Shown one piece after another: positions 42,781-51,239 of a stretch of DNA of 64,000 nucleotides (positions are counted from its first letter, which is position 1; each line of letters begins with the position of its first letter). The position numbers and the translations under genes are program-made. Source of the DNA: an uncultured Prevotellaceae bacterium. GTDB lineage: Bacteria > Bacteroidota > Bacteroidia > Bacteroidales > Muribaculaceae. The notes beneath the pieces were generated by a model, which did not search any database, was not told the origin of the DNA, and worked only from the letters and a program-made list of their open reading frames with translations. The stretch covers positions 1 through 64,000 of the forward strand of contig ONOU01000004.1 of the NCBI GenBank assembly GCA_900319525.1, in the 5' to 3' direction.

Positions 42781-42885
42781 TTGAGTTTTGCAACACCCAC
42801 AGAGGCTGTTGCAAAACTATTACCTAGAAAATTTCCCGCCCACAGGACGGTTAAAACTCGAGCAGTTGAGTTATGCAACAGCCAC
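42781..42885. repeat. Three copies of an AGTTTTGCAACA motif, one pair as a perfect hairpin
   Basis: 42784-42795 and 42807-42818 form a perfect 12-bp inverted repeat (AGTTTTGCAACA). A third copy, TTGAGTTATGCAACAGCCAC, lies at 42866-42885, in direct orientation to the first. CTGTTGCAAAAC is a common end of Bacteroidetes insertion sequences, so this may be a MITE or IS relic. Together with two promoters it fills the 317-base gap between GH125 and the next gene. Confidence 0.55.
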
Positions 42886-42942
42886 TTAAAAAGCACGTCG
42901 TAGGGTTTTGATAGGTTGCGCCTTAACAAAATCACATTAAAA

Positions 42943-42974
42943 TTTGCGTTTGTGTGCAACTTGCACTATCTTTG
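42943..42974 (+). promoter_or_regulatory. Promoter of the 415-aa secreted protein
   Basis: TTTG (42943-42946), 20-base spacer, TATCTTTG (42967-42974); start near 42981, about 21 bases before the ATG. Confidence 0.75.
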
Positions 42975-43001
42975 CCTTCTTCAAATTGAATATTTGGACC
43001 T

Positions 43002-44249
43002 ATGGCAAAAACGTGCATCACATTGTGGATGCTGGTGTGGACCGCACTGGCGGTCTCATCCCAGCCCACACAACAGGCGACTGAATGGGAGTGGTACCTC
43101 GACGAGGTGGTGAACGACACCTTTGTGGGGCGCAACTACTTTGAATACTACTACACGCCCAGCGCTGCCGACATCAAGCAGCAGCGCGATAAGGGCGAAG
43201 TGAGCTATTTCCTGAACTCCCCCGAAGGCCTGAACAGCAAGAAGGTGCGCGACATGATCGACCGCCTGATGGCCAGCTATGACGACATCAAGGCCGTGAG
43301 CGACTGGCACATGACGACAAGCACCTACTGGAAAGAGTTCCGGTATGAGAAGAACAAATTCAAATTCAGCGTCAAGCGTAAGGCGCTGGACGACGGCACC
43401 TACTACGTGAGCATCACCGAGACGGCCGACTATTACAAGTCGCTGGGCAAGGGCAAACAATCCACGCAGTCCCGCGTCAAGGAGAAAAAAAGCAGGCAGC
43501 GCCCCGACAAGCGCTCTACCCGCCGCGACCGCCGACCTGTCACCAGCGACGTTGAAGAAGATGCAGCCACCGCAACTTCCCTCGACATCGATGATAACGA
43601 AATCACCGTTGAACCTGTCCTGAGCGAGAAGGAGCGGCGGCAGCAAGCCCGCGAGCAGAAGGAGGCTCAAGAGATGGCCGAGCGAGCCCGCCTGAGGCGA
43701 GCCCAAGAGAAACGCCGTGAAGAGGCCAAGGCACAAAAAGAAGCCGAAAAGCAAAAGAAAGCCGAGGAGAAACAGAAAAAAGAAGAAGAAAAACGCCTCA
43801 AGAAGCAGGAAGAGAAGCGGCAACGCGAGCTGGAAAAACAGCAACGTGAACAGGAACGCCGCGAACGGGCCGAAGCCCGCAAGCAGTCATCGGCACCCAA
43901 ACCTGTTGAGAGCAAATATCATTTTACCGATGTGGCCCTGTGGCTGAGTGAGAAATATGACTTCACCCAGACCAGTGGCGACGATAACTCGATAACCATG
44001 TTCTCCACAGCGGTCAAGGATGTCGAGATGGCCAAACTGGCTATCAAAAACGCTCTCAAGGGCAGCAATGCCCGCATGGCCGTGCCCTGGCGCGTGAACA
44101 GTGACACGCAGGCTGTCGAGACTGGATATACCGTTGACGGTCACGTGCTGGTTTTTGCCATCGCCAAGGATGCCGACGGCAACGTCACGCTCACTGTCAC
44201 TGAAGTCAGCGGCGAGGAGTTTGAATCCTTCAAGAGGAGCATCAATTAA
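43002..44249 (+). CDS. Secreted protein with two small domains and a charged coiled linker
   Basis: A 415-residue protein with signal peptide (about 1-22). Residues about 28-150 form a globular domain (MIDRLMASYDDIKAV, WKEFRYEKNKFKFSVKR, DDGTYYVSITET). Residues about 155-300 are a linker: first basic/acidic, then nearly pure Glu/Lys/Arg/Gln (about 205-300), predicted to be a long helix. Residues about 305-415 are a second domain with a similar strand order (VLVFAIAKDADGNVTLTVTE), so the two may be repeats of one fold. I do not recognise it. It would be periplasmic, and the helix could span the periplasm like a TolA rod. Confidence 0.7.
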   Translation: MAKTCITLWMLVWTALAVSSQPTQQATEWEWYLDEVVNDTFVGRNYFEYYYTPSAADIKQQRDKGEVSYFLNSPEGLNSKKVRDMIDRLMASYDDIKAVSDWHMTTSTYWKEFRYEKNKFKFSVKRKALDDGTYYVSITETADYYKSLGKGKQSTQSRVKEKKSRQRPDKRSTRRDRRPVTSDVEEDAATATSLDIDDNEITVEPVLSEKERRQQAREQKEAQEMAERARLRRAQEKRREEAKAQKEAEKQKKAEEKQKKEEEKRLKKQEEKRQRELEKQQREQERRERAEARKQSSAPKPVESKYHFTDVALWLSEKYDFTQTSGDDNSITMFSTAVKDVEMAKLAIKNALKGSNARMAVPWRVNSDTQAVETGYTVDGHVLVFAIAKDADGNVTLTVTEVSGEEFESFKRSIN

Positions 44250-44303
44250 TATTACAAGCTGAACACTCATCATTTAGAATAATAACTTAAAAAACATAAC
44301 GTG

Positions 44304-45662
44304 ATGAAAAAGGTATTTCTATTTTTGTTATTGACAGTGACAGTGATGACCATCGGCTGCAAGCCCAAGGATCATCACGCCACTCCTGTGGGAGACAGCT
44401 TTGTCGTTCCCGAACCCGCCGACGTTGTGCTCTACCAGGTTAATCCCCGCGTGTTTGCGGCATCCAACTCATTCCAGGCAATCATTAACTGCCTGGACTC
44501 GATCGAGGACCTGGGTGTGAACATGCTATGGATCATGCCCATTTATCCCATTGGTGAAGAGAAAAGCAAGAATTCACCATACTCGGTGCGGGACTACAAG
44601 GCCGTAGCTCCCGAGTACGGCACGATTGACGACCTGCGCATGCTGGTTGAATCCTGCCACGAGAGGGGCATGGGTGTCATCCTGGACTGGGTTGCCAACC
44701 ACACCGCCTGGGACAACGTGTGGCTCAAACAACACCCCGACTGGTACACCCACGACTCGACCGGCAACATCATCTTCCCGCCGGGTACCGACTGGACCGA
44801 TGTCGCCGACCTGAACTATGACAATAAGGACATGCGCGCAGCCATGATCGATGCGATGCGCTTCTGGGTGGACAGCGTGGGCGTTGACGGCTTCCGCTGC
44901 GACGTGGCCGACCAGGTGCCTGTGGACTTCTGGACCGAGTGCATCGACAACCTGCGTGCTGCCGCCAAGCCCCGCAATCTCATCATGCTGGCCGAGGGCG
45001 CCAACCCCGACAACTTCAAGGCAGGATTTGACCTGAACTATGCCTGGGAATTCATGGGCGCTATTGCCCAAGTCATGAAAAATGAAGCCAAGGTGGGCAA
45101 GCTGATCTCGGTGGACAAGCACGAGTATGAGAGCCTGGATCGCGGCAAATTCAAGTTGCGCTTCACCACCAACCATGACGAGGCCACCAAGGCGTCACCC
45201 GTCAAGCTGTATGGTGGCCCCAAAGCCTCGATGGCGGCCTTTGTGGCCACAACGATGCTCCATGGCGGCATGCTCGTGTATGGCTCGCAGGAGGTAGGTT
45301 ATCCCGAAACCATCAACTTCTTCCACTATGTTCCCGTGAACTGGAATGCCAACCCTGCCATGCGTGACGAGTACAAGAAACTGATTGCCATCTACAACGA
45401 GCATCCCGCTCTGCGCTCCAGCGGCAAGGTGGTCCCCTTTGACGACGACGAGAACAATGTGCTCATCGTGGACAGGGTCCTCAACAACGACAACGTGCTC
45501 GTGCTGGTCAATGTGCGCGACGCGGCACACAACGTCGAGCTCCCGGCAATGTGGGCAGGCAAGAGCGTCAAGAACCTCTTCAGCGGAACCGAGATGCAAC
45601 TGGGCAAGCACATCACCATGCAGCCCTACCAGTATCTGCTGTTGGGTAACGTAAACCAGTAA
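44304..45662 (+). CDS. GH13 alpha-glucan hydrolase, lipoprotein
   Basis: A 452-residue protein with lipobox MTIGC (Cys at residue 19), so membrane-anchored. GH13 regions: DWVANHTAWDN (region I), DGFRCDVADQ with nucleophile D200, MLAEGAN with acid/base E231, and TTNHDEAT with the third Asp. It resembles the cyclomaltodextrinase/neopullulanase-like enzymes of Bacteroidales rather than classical alpha-amylase, and lacks a separate starch-binding domain. The GTG just before (44301) is an alternative but less likely start. No susCD genes are near. It is followed by a strong hairpin terminator. Confidence 0.85.
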   Translation: MKKVFLFLLLTVTVMTIGCKPKDHHATPVGDSFVVPEPADVVLYQVNPRVFAASNSFQAIINCLDSIEDLGVNMLWIMPIYPIGEEKSKNSPYSVRDYKAVAPEYGTIDDLRMLVESCHERGMGVILDWVANHTAWDNVWLKQHPDWYTHDSTGNIIFPPGTDWTDVADLNYDNKDMRAAMIDAMRFWVDSVGVDGFRCDVADQVPVDFWTECIDNLRAAAKPRNLIMLAEGANPDNFKAGFDLNYAWEFMGAIAQVMKNEAKVGKLISVDKHEYESLDRGKFKLRFTTNHDEATKASPVKLYGGPKASMAAFVATTMLHGGMLVYGSQEVGYPETINFFHYVPVNWNANPAMRDEYKKLIAIYNEHPALRSSGKVVPFDDDENNVLIVDRVLNNDNVLVLVNVRDAAHNVELPAMWAGKSVKNLFSGTEMQLGKHITMQPYQYLLLGNVNQ

Positions 45663-45772
45663 CCGCTTTTTAAGGGGTAAGAAACGAATCAATCGTTAAG
45701 GCCTTGTTAAAGACTCATAATCAATCATTTAGCAGATAAATGCCTTAGTTTGATGTATTTCTGACTAGCCAC

Positions 45773-45819
45773 AAAAAACGTCGATAATTCTTAAAAAAAG
45801 TTAATTATCGACGTTTTTT
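45773..45819 (+). terminator. Strong terminator after the GH13 gene
   Basis: A perfect 17-bp stem (45773-45789 with 45803-45819) whose arms end in A6/T6, so it can work in both directions. It lies 110 bases after the stop codon. Confidence 0.85.
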
Positions 45820-45853
45820 GCTCAAAAATTATGTTTTATAACATATTTGTGCT

Positions 45854-46021
45854 TACCTTTGCATCGATTTTTCATCAAGGCAGATAATTGTTGCCGTGAG
45901 GCATGAGGTTTTTCTGTCATCTTTTAAAGGTTAAGATTTAGTTTTAAGGTTTATGTTAATGGTATTAGAGGTTAATTAGATTTTTCAAAATGATCCGCGG
46001 CGCGAGTCGGGGATTTTTTTT
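45854..46021 (+). ncRNA. Candidate small RNA between the GH13 and C_GCAxxG genes
   Basis: A -7 element TACCTTTG (45854-45861) has no following ORF. About 150 bases later a GC-rich element ATCCGCGGCGCGAGTCGGGGAT (length over the limit, at 45992-46013) precedes eight T (46014-46021), a likely terminator. Within lies the small hairpin TGCC-GTGA-GGCA (GNRA-type loop, about 45890-45905) and a repeated AAGGTTAAGATTTAG/TTTAAGGTTTA segment. The unit is bounded by a terminator before and a promoter after. No known RNA family recognised; no clear -33 box. Confidence 0.4.
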
Positions 46022-46051
46022 GCAATAGATGGTCATGTCGATGGAATGAGC

Positions 46052-46059
46052 TACCTTTG
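46052..46059 (+). promoter_or_regulatory. Promoter (-7) of the C_GCAxxG gene
   Basis: TACCTTTG, start near 46066, 39 bases before the ATG. No good -33 element at the usual place. Confidence 0.5.
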
Positions 46060-46104
46060 TGACATCACAGACTAAGACTGACTACATTTAACAAAAACAA
46101 AACG

Positions 46105-46503
46105 ATGGAACAGAACGAGATGATCAACGGGATGCCACGCCACGAGCGTGCCGTGCTTTACAAGCGTGAACATAATTGTTGCCAGGCTGTGCTGCTGGCA
46201 TTCGGACCCGAGCTGGGCATTCCAGAGGAGAGGTTGCTGGCCATGGGGGCCTGCTTCGGCAGCGGCATGGGCTGCATGGAGGAGACCTGCGGTGCCTTGT
46301 GTGGCGCTCAGATGGTGCAGGGCTTGCTGCGATTTGACGGTCGCCGCATGAATCCTCAAGCCAGCCAGCTGCAATCAGAATTTGCCAAACGCTGTGGCGC
46401 CACCCGCTGCCGTGACCTCAAGGGAGTGGGCAGCGGACGCGTGTTATGCTCTTGTGAGGATTGTGTGCGCAACGCCGTGTCAGCACTGGAGTGTTTTCTT
46501 TGA
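46105..46503 (+). CDS. C_GCAxxG_C_C family (putative redox) protein
   Basis: A 132-residue protein with a conserved set of cysteines: NCCQAV (about 25-26), GACFGSGMGCMEETCGALCGA (the GCAxxG-type core, in the region about 48-68), and late CGATRC, LCSCEDC pairs. Members probably bind metal or carry redox-active disulfides and often occur as single small proteins or fused to oxidoreductases. Actual function unknown. It stands alone between two promoters upstream of mreB and is not obviously linked to the cell-shape cluster. Confidence 0.85.
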   Translation: MEQNEMINGMPRHERAVLYKREHNCCQAVLLAFGPELGIPEERLLAMGACFGSGMGCMEETCGALCGAQMVQGLLRFDGRRMNPQASQLQSEFAKRCGATRCRDLKGVGSGRVLCSCEDCVRNAVSALECFL

Positions 46504-46603
46504 TTATTTCCACACACACGATGAACTCCACATCAAGTTCATCCCAGCACAAAAAATCCAAAAAACTACACCAAATCATAGTTCTAAATTGGCGAGAATT
46601 CAG

Positions 46604-46611
46604 TAATTTTG
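46604..46611 (+). promoter_or_regulatory. Possible mreB promoter
   Basis: TAATTTTG as -7 element; start near 46618, a leader of about 60 bases. No convincing -33 box. Confidence 0.45.
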
Positions 46612-46679
46612 CAGTCCAATAAATGAGAGTTTTTTATTATCAGATTCTTAACTAACTATCAAACATATAGATAACAATC

Positions 46680-47702
46680 ATGGGATGGTTTTCATTCACT
46701 CAAGAAATCGCTGTCGATTTAGGAACAGCCAATACCATTATCATCCATAACGACCGCATCGTCATCGATGAGCCTTCGGTCGTGGCTTTGGATTCCAAGA
46801 CCAACAAGCCCATTGCTGTGGGTGAGCGTGCACGTGAGATGCACGGCAAGGTGCATGAGGGTATCCGCACCGTGCGCCCCTTGAGCGATGGTGTGATTGC
46901 CGACTTCAATGCCGCCGAGCACATGATACGCGGCATGATCAAGAAGGTGAGTGCCAAGAATCACTGGTTCTCGCCCTCGCTGCGCATGGTAGTGTGTGTC
47001 CCCTCGGGCTCGACCGAGGTCGAGATACGTGCCGTGCGTGACTCGAGTGAGCATGCTGGCGGACGCGACGTCTACATGATCTATGAGCCCATGGCTGCCG
47101 CCCTGGGTATCGGCCTTGATGTGCTGGCGCCCGAGGGCAACATGATTGTTGACATCGGCGGTGGCACGACCGAGATCGCCGTGATCTCGCTGGGCGGTAT
47201 CGTGAGCAACAAGAGCATCCGCACCGCCGGTGATGACCTGACCGAGGACATCCAGGAGCACATGCGTCGTGCCCACAATGTGCGCGTGGGTGAGCGCACC
47301 GCCGAGGCCATCAAGATCAACGTGGGCTCTGCCCTGACCGACCTGGGCCCTGACGCCCCCGAGGACTTCATCATTCATGGCCCCAACCAGGTGAACTCGC
47401 TGCCCCTTGAGGTGCCCGTGACCTATCAGGAGGTGTGCCACTGCATCGAGAAGTCGATTTCCAAGATCGAGGCTGCTGTCCTGAGCGCACTGGAGCAGAC
47501 ACCTCCCGAGCTGTATCAGGATATCGTTCACAACGGCATCTTCCTGACCGGTGGCGGTGCCCTGCTGCGTGGTCTGGACCGTCGATTGACCGATAAGATT
47601 GGCATCGAGTTCCATGTCGCAGAGGATCCCCTGCACGCCGTGGCCAAGGGTACCGGCATTGCTCTGAAGAACATCAAGCACTTCAAGTTCCTCATGCGCT
47701 AA
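46680..47702 (+). CDS. mreB: MreB, actin-like rod-shape protein
   Basis: A 340-residue MreB: start EIAVDLGTANTIIIHND (phosphate-1 loop), PSVVALDSKTNKPIAVG, the MIVDIGGGTTEIAVISLGGIV (phosphate-2, split here by position about 157-177) and the C-terminal LTGGGALLRGLDRR adenosine loop. Filaments on the inner face of the membrane guide wall synthesis. First gene of the mreB-mreC-mreD-mrdA-rodA cluster. A heptamer array follows the stop. Length is standard. Confidence 0.97.
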   Translation: MGWFSFTQEIAVDLGTANTIIIHNDRIVIDEPSVVALDSKTNKPIAVGERAREMHGKVHEGIRTVRPLSDGVIADFNAAEHMIRGMIKKVSAKNHWFSPSLRMVVCVPSGSTEVEIRAVRDSSEHAGGRDVYMIYEPMAAALGIGLDVLAPEGNMIVDIGGGTTEIAVISLGGIVSNKSIRTAGDDLTEDIQEHMRRAHNVRVGERTAEAIKINVGSALTDLGPDAPEDFIIHGPNQVNSLPLEVPVTYQEVCHCIEKSISKIEAAVLSALEQTPPELYQDIVHNGIFLTGGGALLRGLDRRLTDKIGIEFHVAEDPLHAVAKGTGIALKNIKHFKFLMR

Positions 47703-47786
47703 TTTTTTAAGGCTTTAGGCTTTAGGTGTTAGTTAGGCTTTAGGTGTCAGTAATCATACTTAAAACTAACAACTCATAGACGCACG
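47703..47786. repeat. Heptamer array 3' of mreB
   Basis: Plus strand: T6 then GGCTTTAGGCTTTAGGTGTT and further GGCTTTAG/GTGTCAG units, leading to AAAACTAACAACT before the mreC ATG. Same orientation relative to the gene as at the other sites; here no GC hairpin precedes. Confidence 0.7.
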
Positions 47787-48809
47787 ATGAACAATCTGCT
47801 CAACTTTTTCATCAAACACAGTGCGTGGTTCATTTTCACAATCTATGTGATATTGAGCCTCGTGCTGCTGTTTAGGGATAACCCCTACCAGCAGAGCGTC
47901 TATTTGACGTCGGCCAACGCTGCCAGTGCCGCCGTCTATAAGGCGTTCAATAGCGTTACGTCCTATTTCCACCTGCGGGACATCAACGAGAGCCTGCAGC
48001 AACGCAACGCCGCACTGGAGATGGAACTGATTGAGCTGCGCAGCCAGTTAAATGACCTGGCCCTACTCACCCCCGACTCACTGCACCAGCCAGTGTTGAG
48101 CCAGTACAGCTTTGTGATGGCCCATGTGATCAGCAACAGTATCGCACAGCCCAACAACTACATCACGATCGACCGTGGCCACATGGACGGCGTGTCGCCC
48201 GAGATGGGCGTGATCGACCAGAATGGCGTGGTGGGCATCGTCAATGTTGTAGGCCCACACGCGTCGCGCGTGATCTCATTGCTCAATCCCCACATGAGGC
48301 TATCGTGCAAGCTGCGCGCCAGCGGTTTTTATGGCAGTCTGGTGTGGGACGGCAAGAGCCCGCAACACGCTGTGCTGGAGGAGCTGCCCAAGCACCTGAC
48401 GTGGCACAAGGGCGACACGATCGTCACGAGCGGCTACTCGGCCGTCTTCCCCGAGGGCATCATCGTGGGCACCGTCGAGGGGCTGGCCCGCGGCATGAGC
48501 GACAGTTTCGTATCGTTGCGCATCAAGCTGACGACCAACTTCAGCCAGCTGAGCAATGTACGCGTGATCACCAACAGCATGAAGGAACAGCTCGACGCCT
48601 TGCGTCGTGCCGAACAAGGCATTGATACCGTGGCCGGCGTACAGACCCGTCCCGAAATCAAGCCCGAGATTGTTGATGTCGTCTCCCAACCCAGCGCAGC
48701 CGACAAGCCCAAGCAGCAATCAGCATCTCGCCCCACCCCACCCGTGGTGGAGCCCGCCAAGGAGCCACTCCCGCAAGTTGAACCCACGCAATCCACCGAA
48801 CAGCCATGA
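47787..48809 (+). CDS. mreC: MreC, rod-shape protein
   Basis: A 340-residue protein: short cytoplasmic start, membrane segment (about 14-30, WFIFTIYVILSLVLLF), a coiled coil (about 65-95, LQQRNAALEMELIELRSQL), and the MreC beta-barrel domains (about 110-265), with typical GHMDGVSPEMGVIDQNGVVGIV. The C-terminal 70 residues are Pro-rich and unstructured (about 270-340). MreC links MreB and the PBP2-RodA synthase from the periplasmic side. It overlaps mreD by four bases. Confidence 0.95.
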   Translation: MNNLLNFFIKHSAWFIFTIYVILSLVLLFRDNPYQQSVYLTSANAASAAVYKAFNSVTSYFHLRDINESLQQRNAALEMELIELRSQLNDLALLTPDSLHQPVLSQYSFVMAHVISNSIAQPNNYITIDRGHMDGVSPEMGVIDQNGVVGIVNVVGPHASRVISLLNPHMRLSCKLRASGFYGSLVWDGKSPQHAVLEELPKHLTWHKGDTIVTSGYSAVFPEGIIVGTVEGLARGMSDSFVSLRIKLTTNFSQLSNVRVITNSMKEQLDALRRAEQGIDTVAGVQTRPEIKPEIVDVVSQPSAADKPKQQSASRPTPPVVEPAKEPLPQVEPTQSTEQP

Positions 48810-49324
48810 CCAAGACCGTAATCCAATTCATCGCCTTGTTCCTGTTGCTGCTGGTCCTGCAACTGGTATGCAACAAGATTGTGTTGTTCAACGTGGCCAT
48901 GCCCATCGTGTTCATCTACCTGATCCTGCGCCTTCCCGTGAACCTGCACAGCGGCTGGGTGCTGACGGTGGCATTCTTCGCTGGCTTGACGCTCGACATC
49001 TTTGACAACACGCCTGGCATGAATGCGCTGGCATGCACGATCATGGCGGCCATCAGGCGCCCGGTGTTCAATATGTTTGTCTCACGCGAGAACGACATGA
49101 ACGTACCCCTGCCGTCAATCGAATCGATGGGTGTGGGAGACTATTTCAAGTATATGGCTACCCTCGTGACGGTGTATTGCACACTCATCTTTGCCATACA
49201 AGCCTTCACGCTGCACAACTTCCTGCTCACGCTGGCCCGCATCGCCAGCAGCAGCGTGCTGTCCATTTTGATTATTTTCGGGTTGGAAAGTCTAGTCAGC
49301 ACGCGTCGTGAGAAAAGATTATAA
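48806..49324 (+). CDS. mreD: MreD, rod-shape membrane protein
   Basis: A 172-residue membrane protein with about five membrane segments (IQFIALFLLLLVLQLVC; PIVFIYLILRLP; VLTVAFFAGLTLDIFD; and two near the C-terminus). Sequence is variable across bacteria, and identification rests on size, topology, the GLTLDIF motif and position between mreC and mrdA. It overlaps mreC by 4 bases and mrdA by 17 bases, so the cluster is translated as one coupled unit. Confidence 0.93.
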   Translation: MTKTVIQFIALFLLLLVLQLVCNKIVLFNVAMPIVFIYLILRLPVNLHSGWVLTVAFFAGLTLDIFDNTPGMNALACTIMAAIRRPVFNMFVSRENDMNVPLPSIESMGVGDYFKYMATLVTVYCTLIFAIQAFTLHNFLLTLARIASSSVLSILIIFGLESLVSTRREKRL

Positions 49325-51239
49325 TCTGGAGAAGCGCAAGCTGGTCATTGGCGGCTTTATCGTGGCGATTGTAATCATCTACATCGTGCGGTTAGTGCAG
49401 CTGCAGGTACTCGACAGCACCTACAAGGCGCATGCCGACAGCAATGCCTTTATGGAAAAGGTCATATACCCCTCTCGCGGCCTTATCTATGACCGTAACG
49501 ACTCGCTGGTGGTATATAATGTGCCCGAATACGATCTGGTGATGATCCCCAAGGATGTGACGCCGTTTGATACCATCGACTTTTGCAACACGTTGCAGAT
49601 CAGCCGCGAGGAGTTTGACAGCCGATGGGAAGAAGTGAGAAAGGGACGGAGTTATTCGGCTTTTACCCAGCAGGTGTTCCTGAACCACCTCACTCCCGAG
49701 GACTACGGCCGCCTGCAAGAGAAGCTGTACCGTTTCCCGGGATTCTATGTCGTGCAGCGCATCCTGCGTCAATACAACTATCCCGTTGCCGCTAACGTGC
49801 TGGGCGACATTCGCGAAGTCAATGCCCGGGACATTGAGAACGATGCCTATTACCGGCCCGGTGACTACACGGGCGACCTGGGCATCGAGAAGAGCTACGA
49901 GCGGTGGCTGCGCGGCACCAAGGGCAAGGAAATCCTCATCCGTGACGCCACTGGCAAGATCAAGGGCCGCTACAACGACGGGGCCAATGACATCTCGCCC
50001 ATTGCCGGTAACAACCTGAAGCTGAGCATCGACATCGGTCTGCAAGCCTATGGCGAAATGCTCATGCAGGGCAAGGTGGGCGCCATTGTGTGTATCGAAC
50101 CCAAGACAGGCGAGATACTGGCACTGGTGTCCAGTCCCACCTACGATCCGTCGTTGCTCATGGGCAAGGAGCGCGGCAAGAACTACCGTGATCTGGTCAA
50201 CAACAGGCTCAAGCCGCTCTATGACCGCTCGATTATGGCGGCCTACCCGCCCGGCTCGACCTTCAAACCCACCCAGGGACTGATCTTCCTGGACGAGGGC
50301 ATCATCAACACGAGCACGATGTTTCCTTGCCGGCACGGCTATGTCAATGCGGGACTGCGCGTGGGCTGCCACGGGCATGGCTCGCCCATTGCCCTCAAGC
50401 CCGCCCTGCAGACGTCGTGCAACGCCTACTTTTGCTGGGGATTCAAGTATATGATGGACAAGCGCAGCAAGTATGGCTCGACAGGCAAGGCCTTTGAGGT
50501 GTGGAAAAACCACATGGTCTCGATGGGCTATGGCTACAAGCTGGGCATCGACATGCCGGGCGAAAGCCGCGGCTTTATCCCCAACACGACCTTCTATGAC
50601 AAAATTTACGGCGAAGGACGCTGGGTGGGCCAGACCATTATCAGCGACGCCATCGGACAGGGCGAAATCCTGGCCACCCCCTTACAGATCGCAAACCTGA
50701 GCGCTACCATCGCCAACCGTGGCTACTACATCACTCCCCACGTGGTGAAGAACATTGAGGGCGTGGGCGTGCTCAAGAAGAATCTGGAACGCCACGATAC
50801 CGACATCGACAAGCGCTACTACAGCGACATCGTCGAGGGCATGCGCATGGCAGTGCTGGGGGGTACCTGCACCGGAGCCAACATTCCGGGACTTGACGTG
50901 TGCGGCAAGACGGGCACGGCCCAGAATCCTCATGGCCGCGACCACTCGGTGTTTATGGGCTTTGCCCCGATGAACGACCCCAAGATCGCCGTGTGCGTCT
51001 ATGTCGAGAACGCCGGTTTCGGCGCCACCTATGGCGTACCCATTGGCGCACTGATGATTCAGCGCTACCTGCAGGGCAATTCGCCTGGCCTGCAGGCCCG
51101 TGGCCGCGCGATGGCCAGCCGCCACACCATCACCTATCCCAAAGTGAAAAAATCATCCACTCCCGGCACCAAGGCCGACAAGAATAAGACAACAACAGCA
51201 ACCAGTAAACCCGTTTCAAGCGATGGAAGCAAGGAATGA
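49308..51239 (+). CDS. mrdA: Penicillin-binding protein 2 (elongasome transpeptidase)
   Basis: A 643-residue class B PBP. N-terminal membrane segment (about 12-30), dimerisation/pedestal domain (about 50-220, starting IYPSRGLIYDRND), transpeptidase domain with SxxK active site S317-TFK (YPPGSTFKPTQ), SCN motif (QTSCNAYF) and KTG motif (CGKTGTAQNPHG). It cross-links peptidoglycan along the lateral wall with RodA. Active-site residues are all present. The C-terminal 50 residues are Lys/Thr/Ser-rich and disordered. It overlaps rodA by 17 bases. Confidence 0.96.
   Translation: MRKDYNLEKRKLVIGGFIVAIVIIYIVRLVQLQVLDSTYKAHADSNAFMEKVIYPSRGLIYDRNDSLVVYNVPEYDLVMIPKDVTPFDTIDFCNTLQISREEFDSRWEEVRKGRSYSAFTQQVFLNHLTPEDYGRLQEKLYRFPGFYVVQRILRQYNYPVAANVLGDIREVNARDIENDAYYRPGDYTGDLGIEKSYERWLRGTKGKEILIRDATGKIKGRYNDGANDISPIAGNNLKLSIDIGLQAYGEMLMQGKVGAIVCIEPKTGEILALVSSPTYDPSLLMGKERGKNYRDLVNNRLKPLYDRSIMAAYPPGSTFKPTQGLIFLDEGIINTSTMFPCRHGYVNAGLRVGCHGHGSPIALKPALQTSCNAYFCWGFKYMMDKRSKYGSTGKAFEVWKNHMVSMGYGYKLGIDMPGESRGFIPNTTFYDKIYGEGRWVGQTIISDAIGQGEILATPLQIANLSATIANRGYYITPHVVKNIEGVGVLKKNLERHDTDIDKRYYSDIVEGMRMAVLGGTCTGANIPGLDVCGKTGTAQNPHGRDHSVFMGFAPMNDPKIAVCVYVENAGFGATYGVPIGALMIQRYLQGNSPGLQARGRAMASRHTITYPKVKKSSTPGTKADKNKTTTATSKPVSSDGSKE

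Noticed and set aside
42753..42959. Short open frame over the TGCAACA repeats
   Set aside because: It consists of repeat sequence and has no start signal or similarity to a protein family that I recognise.
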